64,000 nt of DNA from Cladopsammia gracilis (Eukaryota > Cnidaria > Anthozoa > Scleractinia > Dendrophylliidae), in the NCBI GenBank assembly GCA_022457155.1, contig JAJGOT010000708.1, forward strand, positions 62,001 through 126,000. Reading direction: 5' to 3'. Of this stretch, positions 53,321-64,000 are shown piece after piece (position 1 is the first letter of the stretch; each line of letters starts with the position of its first letter). Made by a program: the position numbers and the translations under genes. The notes below the pieces were generated by a model. That model saw nothing but the letters and a program-made list of their open reading frames with translations. It made no database searches and had not been told where the DNA came from.

Positions 53321-54494
53321 CATTGCGAATGGCCCTCATCTTTTCTAGGAGACCTCTAGATTGTTCCTCCCAGTTGTACATCTTGGCATAGTTCTCAAGA
53401 ATAAATTTTGATTCTTGTAGGCGAACTGCTCTATCTTTTTCCCAGACCTTACCAATTTCGTCAGCCCACACTTCAACATCCTCAGAGGAAATTACACATC
53501 CCTGACCAAAAGGAACGTTGCTCAGGGCTTCTCCAAAACCCGAATTGGCACCGACGAGAACAGGCAGTCCTGCTGACAGGGCTTCCAGTGCGGCAAGTCC
53601 GAAACCCTCGGTTCTCGATGGCATGATGACCAGATCCACCTCAGAGAACAGCTGTATTAAATCTTCCCGGATCTCTTTATAAGCCCTCACTCTTAGTCGA
53701 CTTGGAGGTAGACTGCATTCCTTTAAACGAACTGCTACTTCTTCTTGTTGCTTGTTCGGTGCGCCAACAAAGACGAGATGTGCATAATTTAGCTTAGCTA
53801 CGGCTTTAGCTGCAATGTCAAATCCCTTCAAATGAAAATCTTCAGCATCACCACGACCAAACGCTAAAACTCGACACTTCTTTCCTTCTTGCAGGCTCTG
53901 TACTACATTAGAAAATTCGCTGAAAATACCTGGTGTAAGTTCAACGACATTTTCATCTTTCTTGCAAAATCGAAGGTAAGAACGAAAAGCCTCAGCCAGC
54001 TTAGGCCCCACTGCCACAACAAAGTCAGCCATAGAACAGAGTTTCACTTCCTCTTGATGCTTCTTTTCCCCCTTGGATACTGCATCTGGGTAATCCTTGG
54101 ACATTCCGAGCTCCTCTGGGTCGGTATGTACGAATTGTATCCACTTGCACTGACGATTTCGTTTTATTAATTGCGCTGGGCGACCAAGCACTACACCATG
54201 TCCTATTATAAAGTCGATTTGGAGGTCGTCTGGTGGCGAGCAAAGCCAGTAGATTTCATCATAACCGGGCATTTCTGTTGCCTGAACCAGGGTGATGTTG
54301 TTGTTTCGAGCTGCTTCCTTTTCTTCCTGGTTGAACCGTGGGAGTAAGATAGAAACCTGCACTTCTGGATGTTTAGCTAATTGTATAGCTAGCTCTCTGT
54401 TCAAAGTGGACAATCCACCAAACTTTGATCCCCACTCCGAAGCCAGTAGTACTATTCTCATTTTAGCGGATGATTCCATTGTACCTGGATGCAG
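53321..54494 (-). CDS. Exon 2 of GT-death gene: glycosyltransferase domain
   Basis: Start ATG 54479, 386 codons, donor GTATGC at 53320. The N-terminal Rossmann half begins MRIVLLASEWGSKFGGLSTL with the GG-x-S-x-x-x-x-x-LA pattern of GT-B acceptor lobes, and continues with FIIGHGVVLGRPAQLI and WIQFVHTDPEELG. The C-terminal half has RVLAFGRGDAEDFHLKGFD, a YAHLVFVGAP strand, DLVIMPSRTEGFGLAALEA (E-x7-E motif binding the nucleotide sugar) and LPVLVGANSGFGEAL. This is a complete GT4-type fold that should transfer a sugar from an NDP-sugar; the acceptor is unknown. No signal peptide is visible, so it is probably cytosolic. Reading past the donor ends in an intronic stop. Confidence 0.92.
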
Positions 54495-55380
54495 CTGAAA
54501 ATTAAAAACACTCTTTAATAAGAGAACATTCCCTTTAAATAACTGGAAAAATGATCGCTATACAATACAATATCTTTTATTTAAACACGATAAAAATTAA
54601 AGCTGACGCTTGTGACGCTATGTCAGCGGCGAAACTGTAAGACTGCGAGGATTAGTATTTTCGATGTTGTGAGATAACTAACGTAAACAAGTTATCAGTG
54701 GCAAGCAACCAACCAACCATATTCGCGGAGCACCTTTGTCTGACCATGGGCTATAGGAAAAGTGCATGCATTTCGACTAGATAAAGTTTTATTTATCTCT
54801 GGTCGCATCGTGGAAGTAAGATAGAAACCAATACTTCCGCGCCCGCGCCTCGACTTCGAATAAAAGCTCTTGGTTACCACGACTTTACGAATGCTGGCAC
54901 AATTTCTGAATCGAATGGAGTGTTTTGCAACCTATGTCCACGAAATATATGGAGAGAAACGACCAGAAAAGAAACAGGACTACTTAATATGAACAATATA
55001 AGCTTTTGCGAGATAATTAGTCGAAATGCAGTTTTCCTATAGCCCATGGTCTGACTACAAATAATTAACAAGACAAAGGTATTACAAAAAAAATTCCCTT
55101 GTTTTCAGTTTGTATAGTGCACGTCGTCTGCTATTCATTTGCCAAATAACACTCAGAAGGCGGACGGTGGAGAAGACAAAATGTCGTAGCATTTATGTAT
55201 AATGTTTATATTAAACAATGACAAAACTGTGAGTTCTTTCAATTAAAGTGTCTCAAGAATTTCAATCCAGGATTGTAGAAACTGACCTTAGCACTATCCC
55301 GGCTTAGTGAAAGAATAAACATGGTACAGAACCTCTTAAGTTGCTCTTAATTTTTGTTTGCAACATTATCCCGCCGAAAT
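54495..55380. other. 5' region of the GT-death gene with a MITE
   Basis: Intron 1 and possibly promoter. 54738-55055 is a MITE with ends GTCTGACCATGGGCTATAGG and its complement. The 5' untranslated exon is not located. Confidence 0.6.
54738..55055. mobile_element. 318-bp MITE
   Basis: Terminal inverted repeats of about 40 bp (GTCTGACCATGGGCTATAGG, then GCATTTCGACTA) around AT-rich sequence. Confidence 0.85.
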
Positions 55381-56230
55381 ACAGTCAACTCTCTCTAAGA
55401 TGGACACCGTCTTAGAGAGGTGTCCGGTTTATAGAGAGTCGAGGTAACGTGACACCAGTTATTCTGAGATACATGTAATAAAGCTGAACCTATGCATAAT
55501 GAATACACGTCTATAAGGCAAAATAAGGCAAAATTTCATAATTTCATAATTTCAAAAGTTCATAAGGCAAAATTTTGGCAGGGGTGCCACTTTGAAAAAC
55601 GTTATATCGTGAAGGTTTGAAAGCCGATTTCGCTAAAATTTAACAGAGATATTGGCGAATAATGGAAGTGCGTAAGGATTGTTTTTTATTGAAGGGATCG
55701 CGCTTTGCGGAAATGCTGTAAGCCACTAAAGTTATCTTTTCTTAAAACGTGGTTTTGTGTCCAAGTTTGCTCCTCGTGAAGAACACAAAGCAAGTTGATT
55801 TCCCCACTCACTGATCCGTCAAAACGTCTATTGTGTCATATCTGACTCCGATTTTTTGATTTCAACTTTAATTAAAAGTTATTAGCTTTTAAAGGAGTAA
55901 AATTGTCCATGTTAGAATATGAAGCCTCATATCTTCCCTTTGAAAGCCTATTAAAAAATTTTGAGTCAGATATGACAATCTACAATACACCTAGTTTACC
56001 TCCCTGCAGTGTCAACTCATGAAATTCTCTATCCGCGCTGAATTCTTGGACACAAATTTGCTTGTTTTTACGCTTCCGAAGGCTTCCCGAGCAAACACGA
56101 ATGCAAAATATATAATTTATGGTAATTTTGCTAATTTTAATTCACGGGCTATTGTCAACACTTCATGCGGAAGGAACAATGCGCTGAAAAAAAGTGTATT
56201 TTACCAGAAAGCGCTTTGCACGTGCAATTA

Positions 56231-56393
56231 TAGACAAATTCGGCTAACGCATTGTTGTACCCAATTCAAACCTTTTGGGATTAGAACTCTTTGTTCGTCA
56301 TATTTCCATAACAATGAAGCATATTGTGAACAAAGAATCTTATTCCCAAAAGGTTTGAATTGGGTACAACAATGCGTTAGCCGAATTTGTCTA
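56231..56393. repeat. Long hairpin 1, about 65-bp arms
   Basis: TAGACAAATTCGGCTAACGC to GAACAAAGA-type centre and back, with almost perfect complementarity. Confidence 0.93.
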
Positions 56394-56430
56394 TTGATGC
56401 AGAAACATCGCAGAGCCTGTTCGTGAATTC

Positions 56431-56603
56431 TCTATTTTCGAATTGCCCATAATACACTTTGTTTGCCCCCCAAATTTTGCATAAACTATTGTTTTGAAAT
56501 GCTCTTGGGAATATGCAGTCCTCCCAAGAGCATTTCAAAACAATAGTTTATGCAAAATCTGGGGGGCAAACAAAGTGTATTATGGGCAATTCGAAAATAG
56601 AGA
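56431..56603. repeat. Long hairpin 2, about 80-bp arms
   Basis: TCTATTTTCGAATTGCCCAT pairs with its complement ending at 56603; one or two mismatches and a short AATATGCAGTCC centre. Confidence 0.93.
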
Positions 56604-56711
56604 ATATTTCGGCATTTTCGGTATCAGCCGTCGCACTTCGTGCATACTCTTTTCATAAATGCATACTGATGAGCGGAACCTGTCCCCCGCGACCTTAAAG
56701 TAGTTTACTCA

Positions 56712-57371
56712 AGGTGGCTCAGTTGTTATTTCGGGCGCACTCGTCTACTTTGGGTCATCGACTTTTTCGGCTCTACAGCGATGCCTATAGAACTTTCGCG
56801 AAAGCTTACATTAAAAATTTAGCCCTAAAATTCTCTTGAAATTTTAAATGCTTAGTGCTCTTTAACAAAACAATCCACGAACGCAAATTTCTGGAGAAGC
56901 CTTCCCAATGCTTGCTAAATCTGAATTCTAAGCCGATTGCAAATCGTGCGAACCGTTAAAAAGTATTCTCTAGTCCTGTAAATATTATAAAATCTTCAAT
57001 GCTGCGTTTTCCATCATTTTTCGAAATTTATCCAGCAGTTTGGTGTCACAGCTTTGTTTATGAATACGAAATGAAGAATTCGCACCTTTATGAGGGGGGC
57101 CAACATGATATGCGTGCCAACTACCTCAGGAGAGGAGGGAGCATGTATGAGCTTATAGGCGGGAACTACAATGACTATACATGTATATGTTCATTTAGGC
57201 TTGACTATCACTTAAAATATTTTTCCAGTTAAATCGAATTCTATCATATTATTGCTAAATAATAGCTGTTACTTTTTGCAAAGTTTTATAGGCATCGCTT
57301 TAGAGCCGAAAAAGTTATAACCTAAAGTTTGTCATAGACGAGTGCGCCCGAAATAACAACGGAGCCAACTT
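56712..57371. mobile_element. 660-bp fold-back element
   Basis: Left AGGTGGCTCAGTTGTTATTT and right AAATAACAACGGAGCCAACT arms match over about 85 bases (GGGCGCACTCGTC and TTTTTCGGCTCTA inside). Same outer word as the element at 24530. Confidence 0.8.
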
Positions 57372-57650
57372 AAGCAAAACCTACAAACTGAATCAAACAA
57401 GGAGTCACGTATTTGGTTATGTAATATGAATTTTGCTTCCCCAAATCGTAATTTGCCATCATATTTCATGTTTCCGTTTCGAAGTATTTTCCACTAAACA
57501 AAAGCACTTCTCAGGCGTCCCGTTGACGGTATCAGTGTCTGTCTTATGGAGAGTTAAGTTGCAGTAAAATGACTGAAAAACGGCAGGGACTATTAAACAC
57601 CAGGTGTCCGTCTTAAAAGAGACCGTGTCCATTAACAGAGAGTTGACTGT

Positions 57651-58679
57651 AACAATGAAAATTTCGCTTTTCTTATTTTCATATTATATTCAGGAGTACC
57701 CAACGAAGCCGCTCCACAAAAAAAGCCGCTCTGCAGGCTGTTATGGAGCTGGCTGGGAAATTCAACGCTAGAGAGTGATCTAGCTGGGATTTGACTCTGA
57801 CCGTGTGTGGCTTGCTGAGAATATGATTAAGACATTGTTCCTGCCTGAATAAAAAAGCTCAGATTGTATTTTCCTGGCTATCAATGACATAAACTGTGTC
57901 AGATGACATTAAAAAAAAACAGCTTTTAGTGCATCTTGGAATCACACAATGAATTGGATAGAAAGAGTCACACCAACTTTGCTTTTAGCCAGTGTTTCTG
58001 GCTTCTATCAAACTTCTACGACGCTCGCGTCACGAAACTGGTAAAAGCTGACATAAAACAATAGTTCAATTCAATTCAGTTTAACTTCAGTTTGTAGACA
58101 CAGCGCGCGGGCCGGAATGGTTCGTTTTAAAATGATCCAGGCCAGCCACGAACTTTGCTGTTTCAGTCATACATGGAGTTTTCATCCAGTTCAGAGCCAT
58201 GGAAAATTCACATAAGAGTAAGTGCGACTTTGAACTGTGACTCTCTTATCAGTTGCTTTTTTGAATTTCGTAGTTTAGAGATGGAGAAACAAGAACTGAA
58301 TCGAACAAGGGTTTACAAATGCCGCTGTTTGGTCTTTTGTGCAAGCTTATGTTTTTCATTTCTCGTTTCAGTTTTTTTTACGGAAAGTACGACTAAACTC
58401 GCCTGGCCGAATTTGTTAGAAAGCTGAAGAAAATCCAGAACTGAAATCCACTTTTAGAACGGACAGTTGTCAGCCATGGGTCGCGATCGTGGTAACAGGT
58501 AAGTGCCGCTAATAAAATATATGTAACTACATATTAAGTAGCACAAACCCTTATTTCAACTGTCTCAATTTCACATTTCAAACATTCGCAGAATCATGAT
58601 TATTTTATATGATGCCGTTGAAATAGGAACTTTCCGCCAAAACTTTCATGCCGCGGCGTCCGTACCAAATATCTTTTTT
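57651..58679. other. No confirmed gene; two weak exon-like signals
   Basis: 57693-57780 follows an acceptor-like TTTTCATATTATATTCAG and has two alternative short open readings. At 58475, GTCAGCCATGGGTCGCGATC with a good Kozak context runs into AACAG-GTAAGTG, a consensus donor, and could be a first coding exon of about 23 bases. Neither is supported by a partner exon in this window. Confidence 0.25.
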
Positions 58680-59078
58680 CAGAGGTGGATCCAGGAATTT
58701 TTGATTGGGGGGTCAAACTTTGATTCGAAAACACTCAACCCCAGTCGCAGTTACGTTTAATGGCAAAACGCAACGCGCGTTTCATTGAAAACAAAATCAA
58801 CGAGTTGAATAGTGATATGCGACCCTGTCAATGCAAGAATTTCTGTGTCAAACAAGCAGGTCTTTTCTTTAATAGTTAGCTATATTTTTAAATTATAGAA
58901 GATTAATTCATACATAGTTTCGTATTAAGTTGTAGTTTTATATTAAATTGTTAATGCCTGATGTATGTACCGTGTTTTTAAATAAAGATCATGATGTTGA
59001 TGATCATGTCTGATGAGAAGGGGGGGGGGGGGGGGGGGTGTCTGGACTTCCCGGCCCCTCCCCCTGGATCCGCCACTG
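58680..59078. mobile_element. hAT-like MITE
   Basis: Ends CAGAGGTGGATCCAGG and CCTGGATCCGCCACTG, with G-rich runs just inside each end (GGGGGG near 58710 and a G18-type run at 59020). Confidence 0.8.
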
Positions 59079-59502
59079 TTTTGTGTGTGTGTGCATCTCA
59101 AACCAGACCAAAATATAAGCATGTTTCCAATAAAACCGATCATTTTATTTGTGACATATCGGTACAGTTTTGCGTTTTTATTTGAGTGGTAAAGCGTTTT
59201 AAACCGACGACATGAATCGCCTTTGTCACGCATTCCATGCGTTATCAGCTCGCTTGCAGCGGAAATCGGTACATGAGCTGTCTGTCATTTTAAAACTAAT
59301 TTCCATTTTCTTTTAAAGTGTCTATGAAATGTAATTTATTTTTTGATGTATCGAAAGTTTCACTTTTTTTGGACCTTGGAATAAAAGGTTTAAAGTGTTA
59401 AAAACGATGCGCAACGCTTTTTTTATGGTCGCAAAGTTAGGTTGTTGGCGCTAAAAAGTGGCTCCAATTTGTGCGCGGCCAAAACCAGTGTCATATTACA
59501 CT
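59079..59502. other. No gene recognised
   Basis: AT-rich sequence with no long ORF. Confidence 0.5.
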
Positions 59503-59885
59503 GGCCGTGTTTTCACGAGCGATTTTTCAAGTCGCTGAGCGAGTGACAGTCGGAAATCTCGTGAAAACAGTTGCTTGTCCAACTCGCTTAAAGTTAAGCG
59601 AGTCGGCAAACTACAATAGAATTCTCATTAAATTTAAGCCACCAAACCAGGTAGCTTAAGCTTGTCGGCAATTAAACAACAAAGAAGGGCATTGTATTGT
59701 CGTTCTTTTGTGTTCTAATTTTCTATTGTTTTAACAAAAGAAAATATATCGCGCATGGTATAATAAAAATGAATAAAGTTCTGTCCGTGAAAACGCATAA
59801 TTTTTTTAAGCGGCTTAACGTGGTCAGTAAACAAATTACCTACAGGAATGTTAAGCGAGAAAAACCGCCTCGTGAAAACACAGCC
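59503..59885. mobile_element. 383-bp MITE, copy 1
   Basis: Ends GGCCGTGTTTTCACGAG and CTCGTGAAAACACAGCC. Nearly identical to 61393-61775. Confidence 0.9.
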
Positions 59886-60494
59886 ACTGTGACGTAAATA
59901 GTTGTACAAACTGCTGCGAGAATATAGAGAACAAGAGAGCTGACAAAAGTCGTCTCTAGAGGTGGACAATATTATGTGGCGAGCGGCCTCAAACATACGA
60001 GATATTAGAATTCTTCGATTACAGAGGGTGCAACAAAGCTTTATTTTGCTCCAGAGGAAAATAGGCCGGCGAAATTCACGAAATTTGTTCGGCGACATCT
60101 ATTGTTAAGATTAATATTATTTTACAGAAAAACATTCCGGCCGGTGAGACCATTTAATCAAGCATAATTTTCCAATCCATATCCTGTTTAGAAGTTCCTT
60201 CAAGCCTCAGCTTGACAGGAGAGCCGTCGAAGTCAGTGAGGCCTACAAAAATATACTGACTCGATCGGCACCGACTGGCGAGTAATATAAATGTTTATAC
60301 GGTATTGCGAATTATAAAATCAGAGGTGTTCACTAGCAGGCTTCTATTCTACGGAACATCTATCAAAACTATGTCAACATGTACAAATGCGTAAGACTAT
60401 TCGTAACAAAATACATCGCTGAATCATTGCGTGTTCGACCAGTTCAATTTTGATACAAAAAAATATAAATCAGACATATAAATGTAAACACTAA
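59886..60494. other. No gene recognised
   Basis: Unique-looking AT-rich sequence between repeats. Confidence 0.45.
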
Positions 60495-61133
60495 AGCACA
60501 GGAAACCCAAGCGTAATGTTTGCATATTAATGATATTTGAAAATATAAGACATTGTATGGAATTTCGAATTCAACGTTTTAAGCAATATATAAAATCAAA
60601 ATTACTGAATAACATGAAAATCGTTGAAACATTTACTGGTGTTGTATTCTATCTTTATACAGTGTTTCTACGCTATTTGAACGATGTTTGGTCCATTTAT
60701 CTTACCTTGTATAGTGTAATGGAAAGGAAGGAGAGTTCGGTCGCTTTCGGCGTTCGACACGTGTCCACAAATGGCTCATTTTTCGCACAAAGATAGGTGC
60801 TGCTCCCATTCTGACTGGTCGTCCTCACAGTAGAGTAACGTTACATTGCATTCCTTCGAACAACTTGAACCAAGCCGCTCCACAAAATCACATAGCACTG
60901 CAAAATAGGCACCAGAGAGCGTGAAGAACGGAAGAGACCACGGATGCGCGGTCAACATTGGGTACCAGAGTAAAATCAAACCCCACAGGGAAGGGAACAT
61001 TCAATTTTGTCAACCTGTCATTTTTGTTGCGCCTACTACCCGTTGAGGACCAAGTTGTCACTCTGCTTATCATGCTTTCGACATTAAAACGGCCTCCTGA
61101 AGAGGAGGAGACAAGGAAGAAGCGACGGAAAAC
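60495..61133 (+). repeat. Left arm of 640-bp inverted duplication
   Basis: Reverse complement of 62187-62834 with few differences; each arm carries small private indels. It spans a putative promoter and, at its inner end, the first codons of the exon-like ORF at 61072. Confidence 0.92.
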
Positions 61134-61175
61134 GGACCGTGTATCTGTTTCCTTCTTTAAGTCTATTAAAAATTG
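61072..61175 (+). CDS. Possible first coding exon of unknown gene
   Basis: ATG 61072 encodes MLSTLKRPPEEEETRKKRRK followed by TDRVSVSFFKSIKN and a consensus donor TTG-GTAAGT. A bipartite basic stretch suggests a nuclear protein. The first 60 bases have an inverted copy near 62187-62245 lacking the rest. No downstream exon found, so confidence is low. Confidence 0.3.
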
Positions 61176-61392
61176 GTAAGTAAAACACTTACCAACATTT
61201 ACAACTACATTGAGCTCGGTTCAGCTCTTCCCGCAGCTCTTTCGCTTTTGCAAGACATTACAATTTTTCTTTATGTAATTAAGGGTCTGGTCGCACTACA
61301 GTCAAAAACAAAAATTACCCCATGCAAAACTCGAGGAAAACAAAAGAAACCGTTCCGGTGGGACACGCTTTTTGTAGAATGTGTTTGTTTTT

Positions 61393-61775
61393 GGCCGTGT
61401 TTTCAAGAGCGATTTTTCAAGTCGCTGAGCGAGTGACAGTCGGAAATCTCGTGAAAACAGTTGCTTGTCCAACTCGCTTAAAGTTAAGCGAGTCGGCGAA
61501 CTACAATAGAATTCTCATTAAATTTAAGCCACCAAACCAGGTCGCTTAAGCTTGTCGACAATTAAACAACAAAGAAGGGCATTGTATTGTCGTTCTTTTG
61601 TGTTCTAATTTTCTATTGTTTTAACAAAAGAAAATATATCGCGCATGGTATAAGAAAAATGAATAAAGTTCTGTCCGTGAAAACGCATAAATTTTTTAAG
61701 CTGCTTAACGCGGTCAGTAAACAAATTACCTACAGGAATGTTAAGCGAGAAAAACCGCCTCGTGAAAACACAGCC
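61393..61775. mobile_element. 383-bp MITE, copy 2
   Basis: Same ends and interior as 59503-59885; a handful of substitutions. It lies in the spacer of the inverted duplication. Confidence 0.9.
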
Positions 61776-62186
61776 TTTATGTCATAACACGCAAATATAA
61801 TCTGCCAAATTAATTTCAGGCACCCACGTGCAAATGTTTTTTTGTTTTACTGATATAGCATTTTAATTACCGATATAAAATTCCATTAATTTTTGTAAAG
61901 AAAAAGCTTGCTTTTACCTCGAATAGGTGGTTTTCATGTTACGTCATCGCCGCCATGCTGGTGGACATAAACAATAGTTCTCTCATTAGCTCCTTTTGTT
62001 CGTCCACCAGCATTTGTTCGTTTCACTATTGTTATCTATGTCTCTAGGGATTGATTGCAAACCACCTATAGCGTATGGCGTGTTTCACAACAGTGACAAA
62101 GCACAATTCAGTTGCACGGTTTACGTTTTCACAAAAAAGTAAAAACAGTAAAATGTCAATTGACATTTTACCGTTTTTACTTTTTC

Positions 62187-62834
62187 CATCTTTTCTTCCT
62201 TGTCTCCTCCACTTCAAGAGGCCGTTTTAAAGTCGAAAGCATGATAAGCAGAGTGACAACTTGGTCCTCACCGGGTGGTAGGCGCAACAAAAATGACAGG
62301 TTGACAAAATTGAACGTTCCCTTCCCTGTGGGGTTTGATTTTACTCTGGTACCCAATGTTGATCGCGCATCCGTGGTCTCTTCCGTTATTCACGCTCTCT
62401 GGTGCCTATTTTGCAGTGCTATGTGATTTTGTGGAGCGGCTTGTTCGTCATAATCAACAAGAGATGTTCAAGTTGTTCGAAGAAATGCAATGTAACGTTA
62501 TTCTACTGTGAGGACGACCAGTCAGAATGGGAGCAGCTCCTATTTTTGTGCGAAAAATGAGCCATTTTTGGACACGTGTCGAACGCCGAAAGCGACCGAA
62601 CTCTCCTTCCTTTCCATTACATTATACAAGGTAAGATAAATGGACCAAACATCGTTCAAATAGCGTAGAAACACTGTATAAAGATAGAATACAACACCAG
62701 TAAATGTTTCAACGATTTTATTCAGCAATTTTGATTTTATATATTGCTTAAAACGTTGAATTCGAAATTCCATACAATGTCTTATATTTTCAAATATCAT
62801 TAATATGCAAACATTACGCTTGGGTTTCCTGTGA
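62187..62834 (-). repeat. Right arm of 640-bp inverted duplication
   Basis: See 60495-61133. It has a short extra segment near 62445-62465 relative to the left arm. Confidence 0.92.
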
Positions 62835-63267
62835 CTAAAGCACGATACTTTGAACTCACTTACAAGCCGCCAAGTGGTTAGAATTTCCGAAACGTTCAAT
62901 CGCTGGCAAGACACTGAACTGAGAAGCTTAATTATTACGTATATACTTGAGTTCAAACAATTTGAATAAATAAATAAATACGCTATCAAGGCGCCTTGCC
63001 GCTAAATAAAAACCATTCACATTGAATTCAGCAAGCCGCCTGAAAAACACCACCTTGGATATGCATAACATATCAGTATAATTTAGAAACTTTCAACTAG
63101 CAAGCCGCCAAGAAGCTAAGACATATACCCTTCGCATTGAAAAAAGAACTTTAAATAGACGAGCGTACTGCCATGCCGATAAAATAAGCTCATAACCTCC
63201 ACGCGCGATCAATGAACTTCAGAGAAGACCGGCCGAGTCGCTAATGCGCTAATACCATGTAATTAAC
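62835..63267. other. No gene recognised
   Basis: AT-rich with repeated AGCAAGCCGCC and CAAGCCGCCAAG words at about 62865, 63030 and 63100. Confidence 0.5.
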
Positions 63268-63411
63268 AATTATTGGATGAGGTTGAGCATGATAGCGATA
63301 CTTATCAAGGCCAAAGTTTGTGTTATCTGCCGAAGCCGAAGGCTGAGGCGGATAACACAAACTGAGGCCTTGATAATTATCGCTATCATGCGAAAACCGA
63401 ATCCAATAATT
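63268..63411. repeat. 144-bp palindromic MITE
   Basis: ATTATTGGAT arms continue through GCATGATAGCGATA and GTTTGTGTTATC to a CCGAAGCCGAAGGC centre. Confidence 0.88.
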
Positions 63412-64000
63412 GTTTTATTATGCATATTCCTGAGCTGCACTTGTAAAGACAAGAGCGCGCACAAAAAAGTGATCAATGCACAGCAGTCAACTTGTAAGTA
63501 AACAACTTACGTCACTTCTGCATGCATAAAACTATTGTCTGTAGGTATAACGTCACTTCTGCATGCATAAAACTATTGTCTGTAGGTATGACGTAACAGA
63601 AACAGCAAACAATGTATAATAATATACATTGTTTGTACTACAAATATATCGTTCGCATTCGATAAACGCTAGTCAACGAGCCACTAAAAAGAAATAACAA
63701 AAAAGCCTCTGCGTTCAATAAGCTTACAACTCAAATGGCGAACCACTGAGACGCTGTGCTACTGAAATGTATACTTTTCACGTTCAATAATCTAAATCAT
63801 AGTCCGTCTTCTTCATGTTCACTTCCTTCGCTCAAGTGGCACAGTCGGTTCGCTTCGCGACGGCAAACTACAGTAGACACGATCATTTCATTTGATCAAG
63901 AATGATCCGAAACTGATCCTCTTCACCTTCAGAGGACTGAAAAGAAACATATTAGGCGTTGTCTGGCGTTTTGTACAGCCAAAAACGTTGGCAAAATGAC
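63412..64000. other. No gene recognised; 41-bp tandem duplication
   Basis: 63509-63549 and 63550-63590 are two copies of a 41-bp unit starting ACGTCACTTCTGCATGCATA. The rest is AT-rich without ORFs. Confidence 0.6.

Larger units (their letters stand above)
46106..54494 (-). other. Host gene: glycosyltransferase (GT4-like) fused to death domain, six exons
   Basis: Exons at 54494-53321, 52504-52439, 51698-51639, 50629-50534, 47324-47238 and 46392-46106 each have AG/GT borders and join in frame; every internal intron is phase 1. Coding length from ATG 54479 is 1755 bases, 584 residues. An acceptor (TTTTAATTTTCAG) precedes the ATG by 15 bases, so a 5' untranslated exon lies upstream. The domain order is a glycosyltransferase, a basic Ser/Thr-rich linker and a death domain. 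Death domains recruit partners in apoptosis and immune signalling, so the enzyme may act as a signalling receptor or effector. Reports of glycosyltransferase domains in coral NLR-type proteins, as I recall them, make an immunity link reasonable. The model is inferred without transcripts. Confidence 0.85.
55382..57649. mobile_element. 2.3-kb mariner/pogo-like element holding nested fold-backs
   Basis: Ends CAGTCAACTCTCT and AGAGAGTTGACTG with TA on each side. Near each end GTGTCC and GTCTTA repeats occur. The interior is two hairpins (56231-56603) and a fold-back (56712-57371). No transposase. Confidence 0.7.

Noticed and set aside
58155..58427. Plus ORF of 90 codons with a signal-like hydrophobic stretch
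   Set aside because: No family, no splice context, in repeat-rich AT DNA.

Overview
This is nuclear DNA of an animal, most likely a cnidarian and perhaps a stony coral. One multi-exon gene with GT-AG introns sits among nested transposons (Polinton/Maverick, DIRS, Ty3/Gypsy, CR1-like LINE, Penelope, PIF/Harbinger, many MITEs and fold-backs). The coral assignment rests on resemblance of the Polinton proteins and repeat families to ones I remember from cnidarian genomes, not on a search.

Region 1 (1-21850). A DIRS-like tyrosine-recombinase retrotransposon (gag, RT-RNase H, tyrosine recombinase, terminal repeats) is split inside gag by a nearly complete Polinton (775-18242). A 6-bp target duplication with one mismatch flanks the Polinton, and the gag frame continues across it. 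Its genes are YqaJ-type exonuclease, zinc-ribbon VLTF3-like protein, a membrane protein, two tandem penton-like proteins, a large structural protein, a coiled-coil membrane protein, major capsid protein, packaging ATPase, four small proteins plus one broken small gene, RVE integrase and protein-primed DNA polymerase B. Most start codons lie a few bases downstream of a TATATATA tract. Many genes carry one or more frameshifts or stops, so this copy is decaying. Its ends are unusual: a 15-bp hairpin at the right end and a roughly 240-bp palindrome at the left. A small hairpin-rich locus at 3530-3860 may encode a structured RNA.

Region 2 (21850-46000). This is nested repeats: fold-back palindromes, an 11-bp minisatellite, a 4.6-kb TA-flanked element holding a five-part fold-back (L-M-L-M'-L') that itself holds a TTAA-flanked MITE, a Harbinger remnant, a CR1-like LINE with PHD finger and APE endonuclease, and a Gypsy pol fragment fused to a second Polinton fragment (major capsid plus coiled-coil genes sharing one divergent promoter).

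Region 3 (46106-54494, minus strand). This is the one convincing host gene. A glycosyltransferase family-4-like domain on one large exon is joined, through four small phase-1/phase-1 exons coding a basic Ser/Thr-rich linker, to a C-terminal death domain. All six exons join in frame to about 584 codons. The domain pairing suggests an innate-immunity or cell-death protein and is the most interesting host finding here.

Region 4 (54500-64000). This is again repeat-rich: mariner/pogo-like and hAT-like MITEs, two adjacent long perfect hairpins, a repeated 383-bp MITE and a 640-bp inverted duplication. I see only weak candidate exons.
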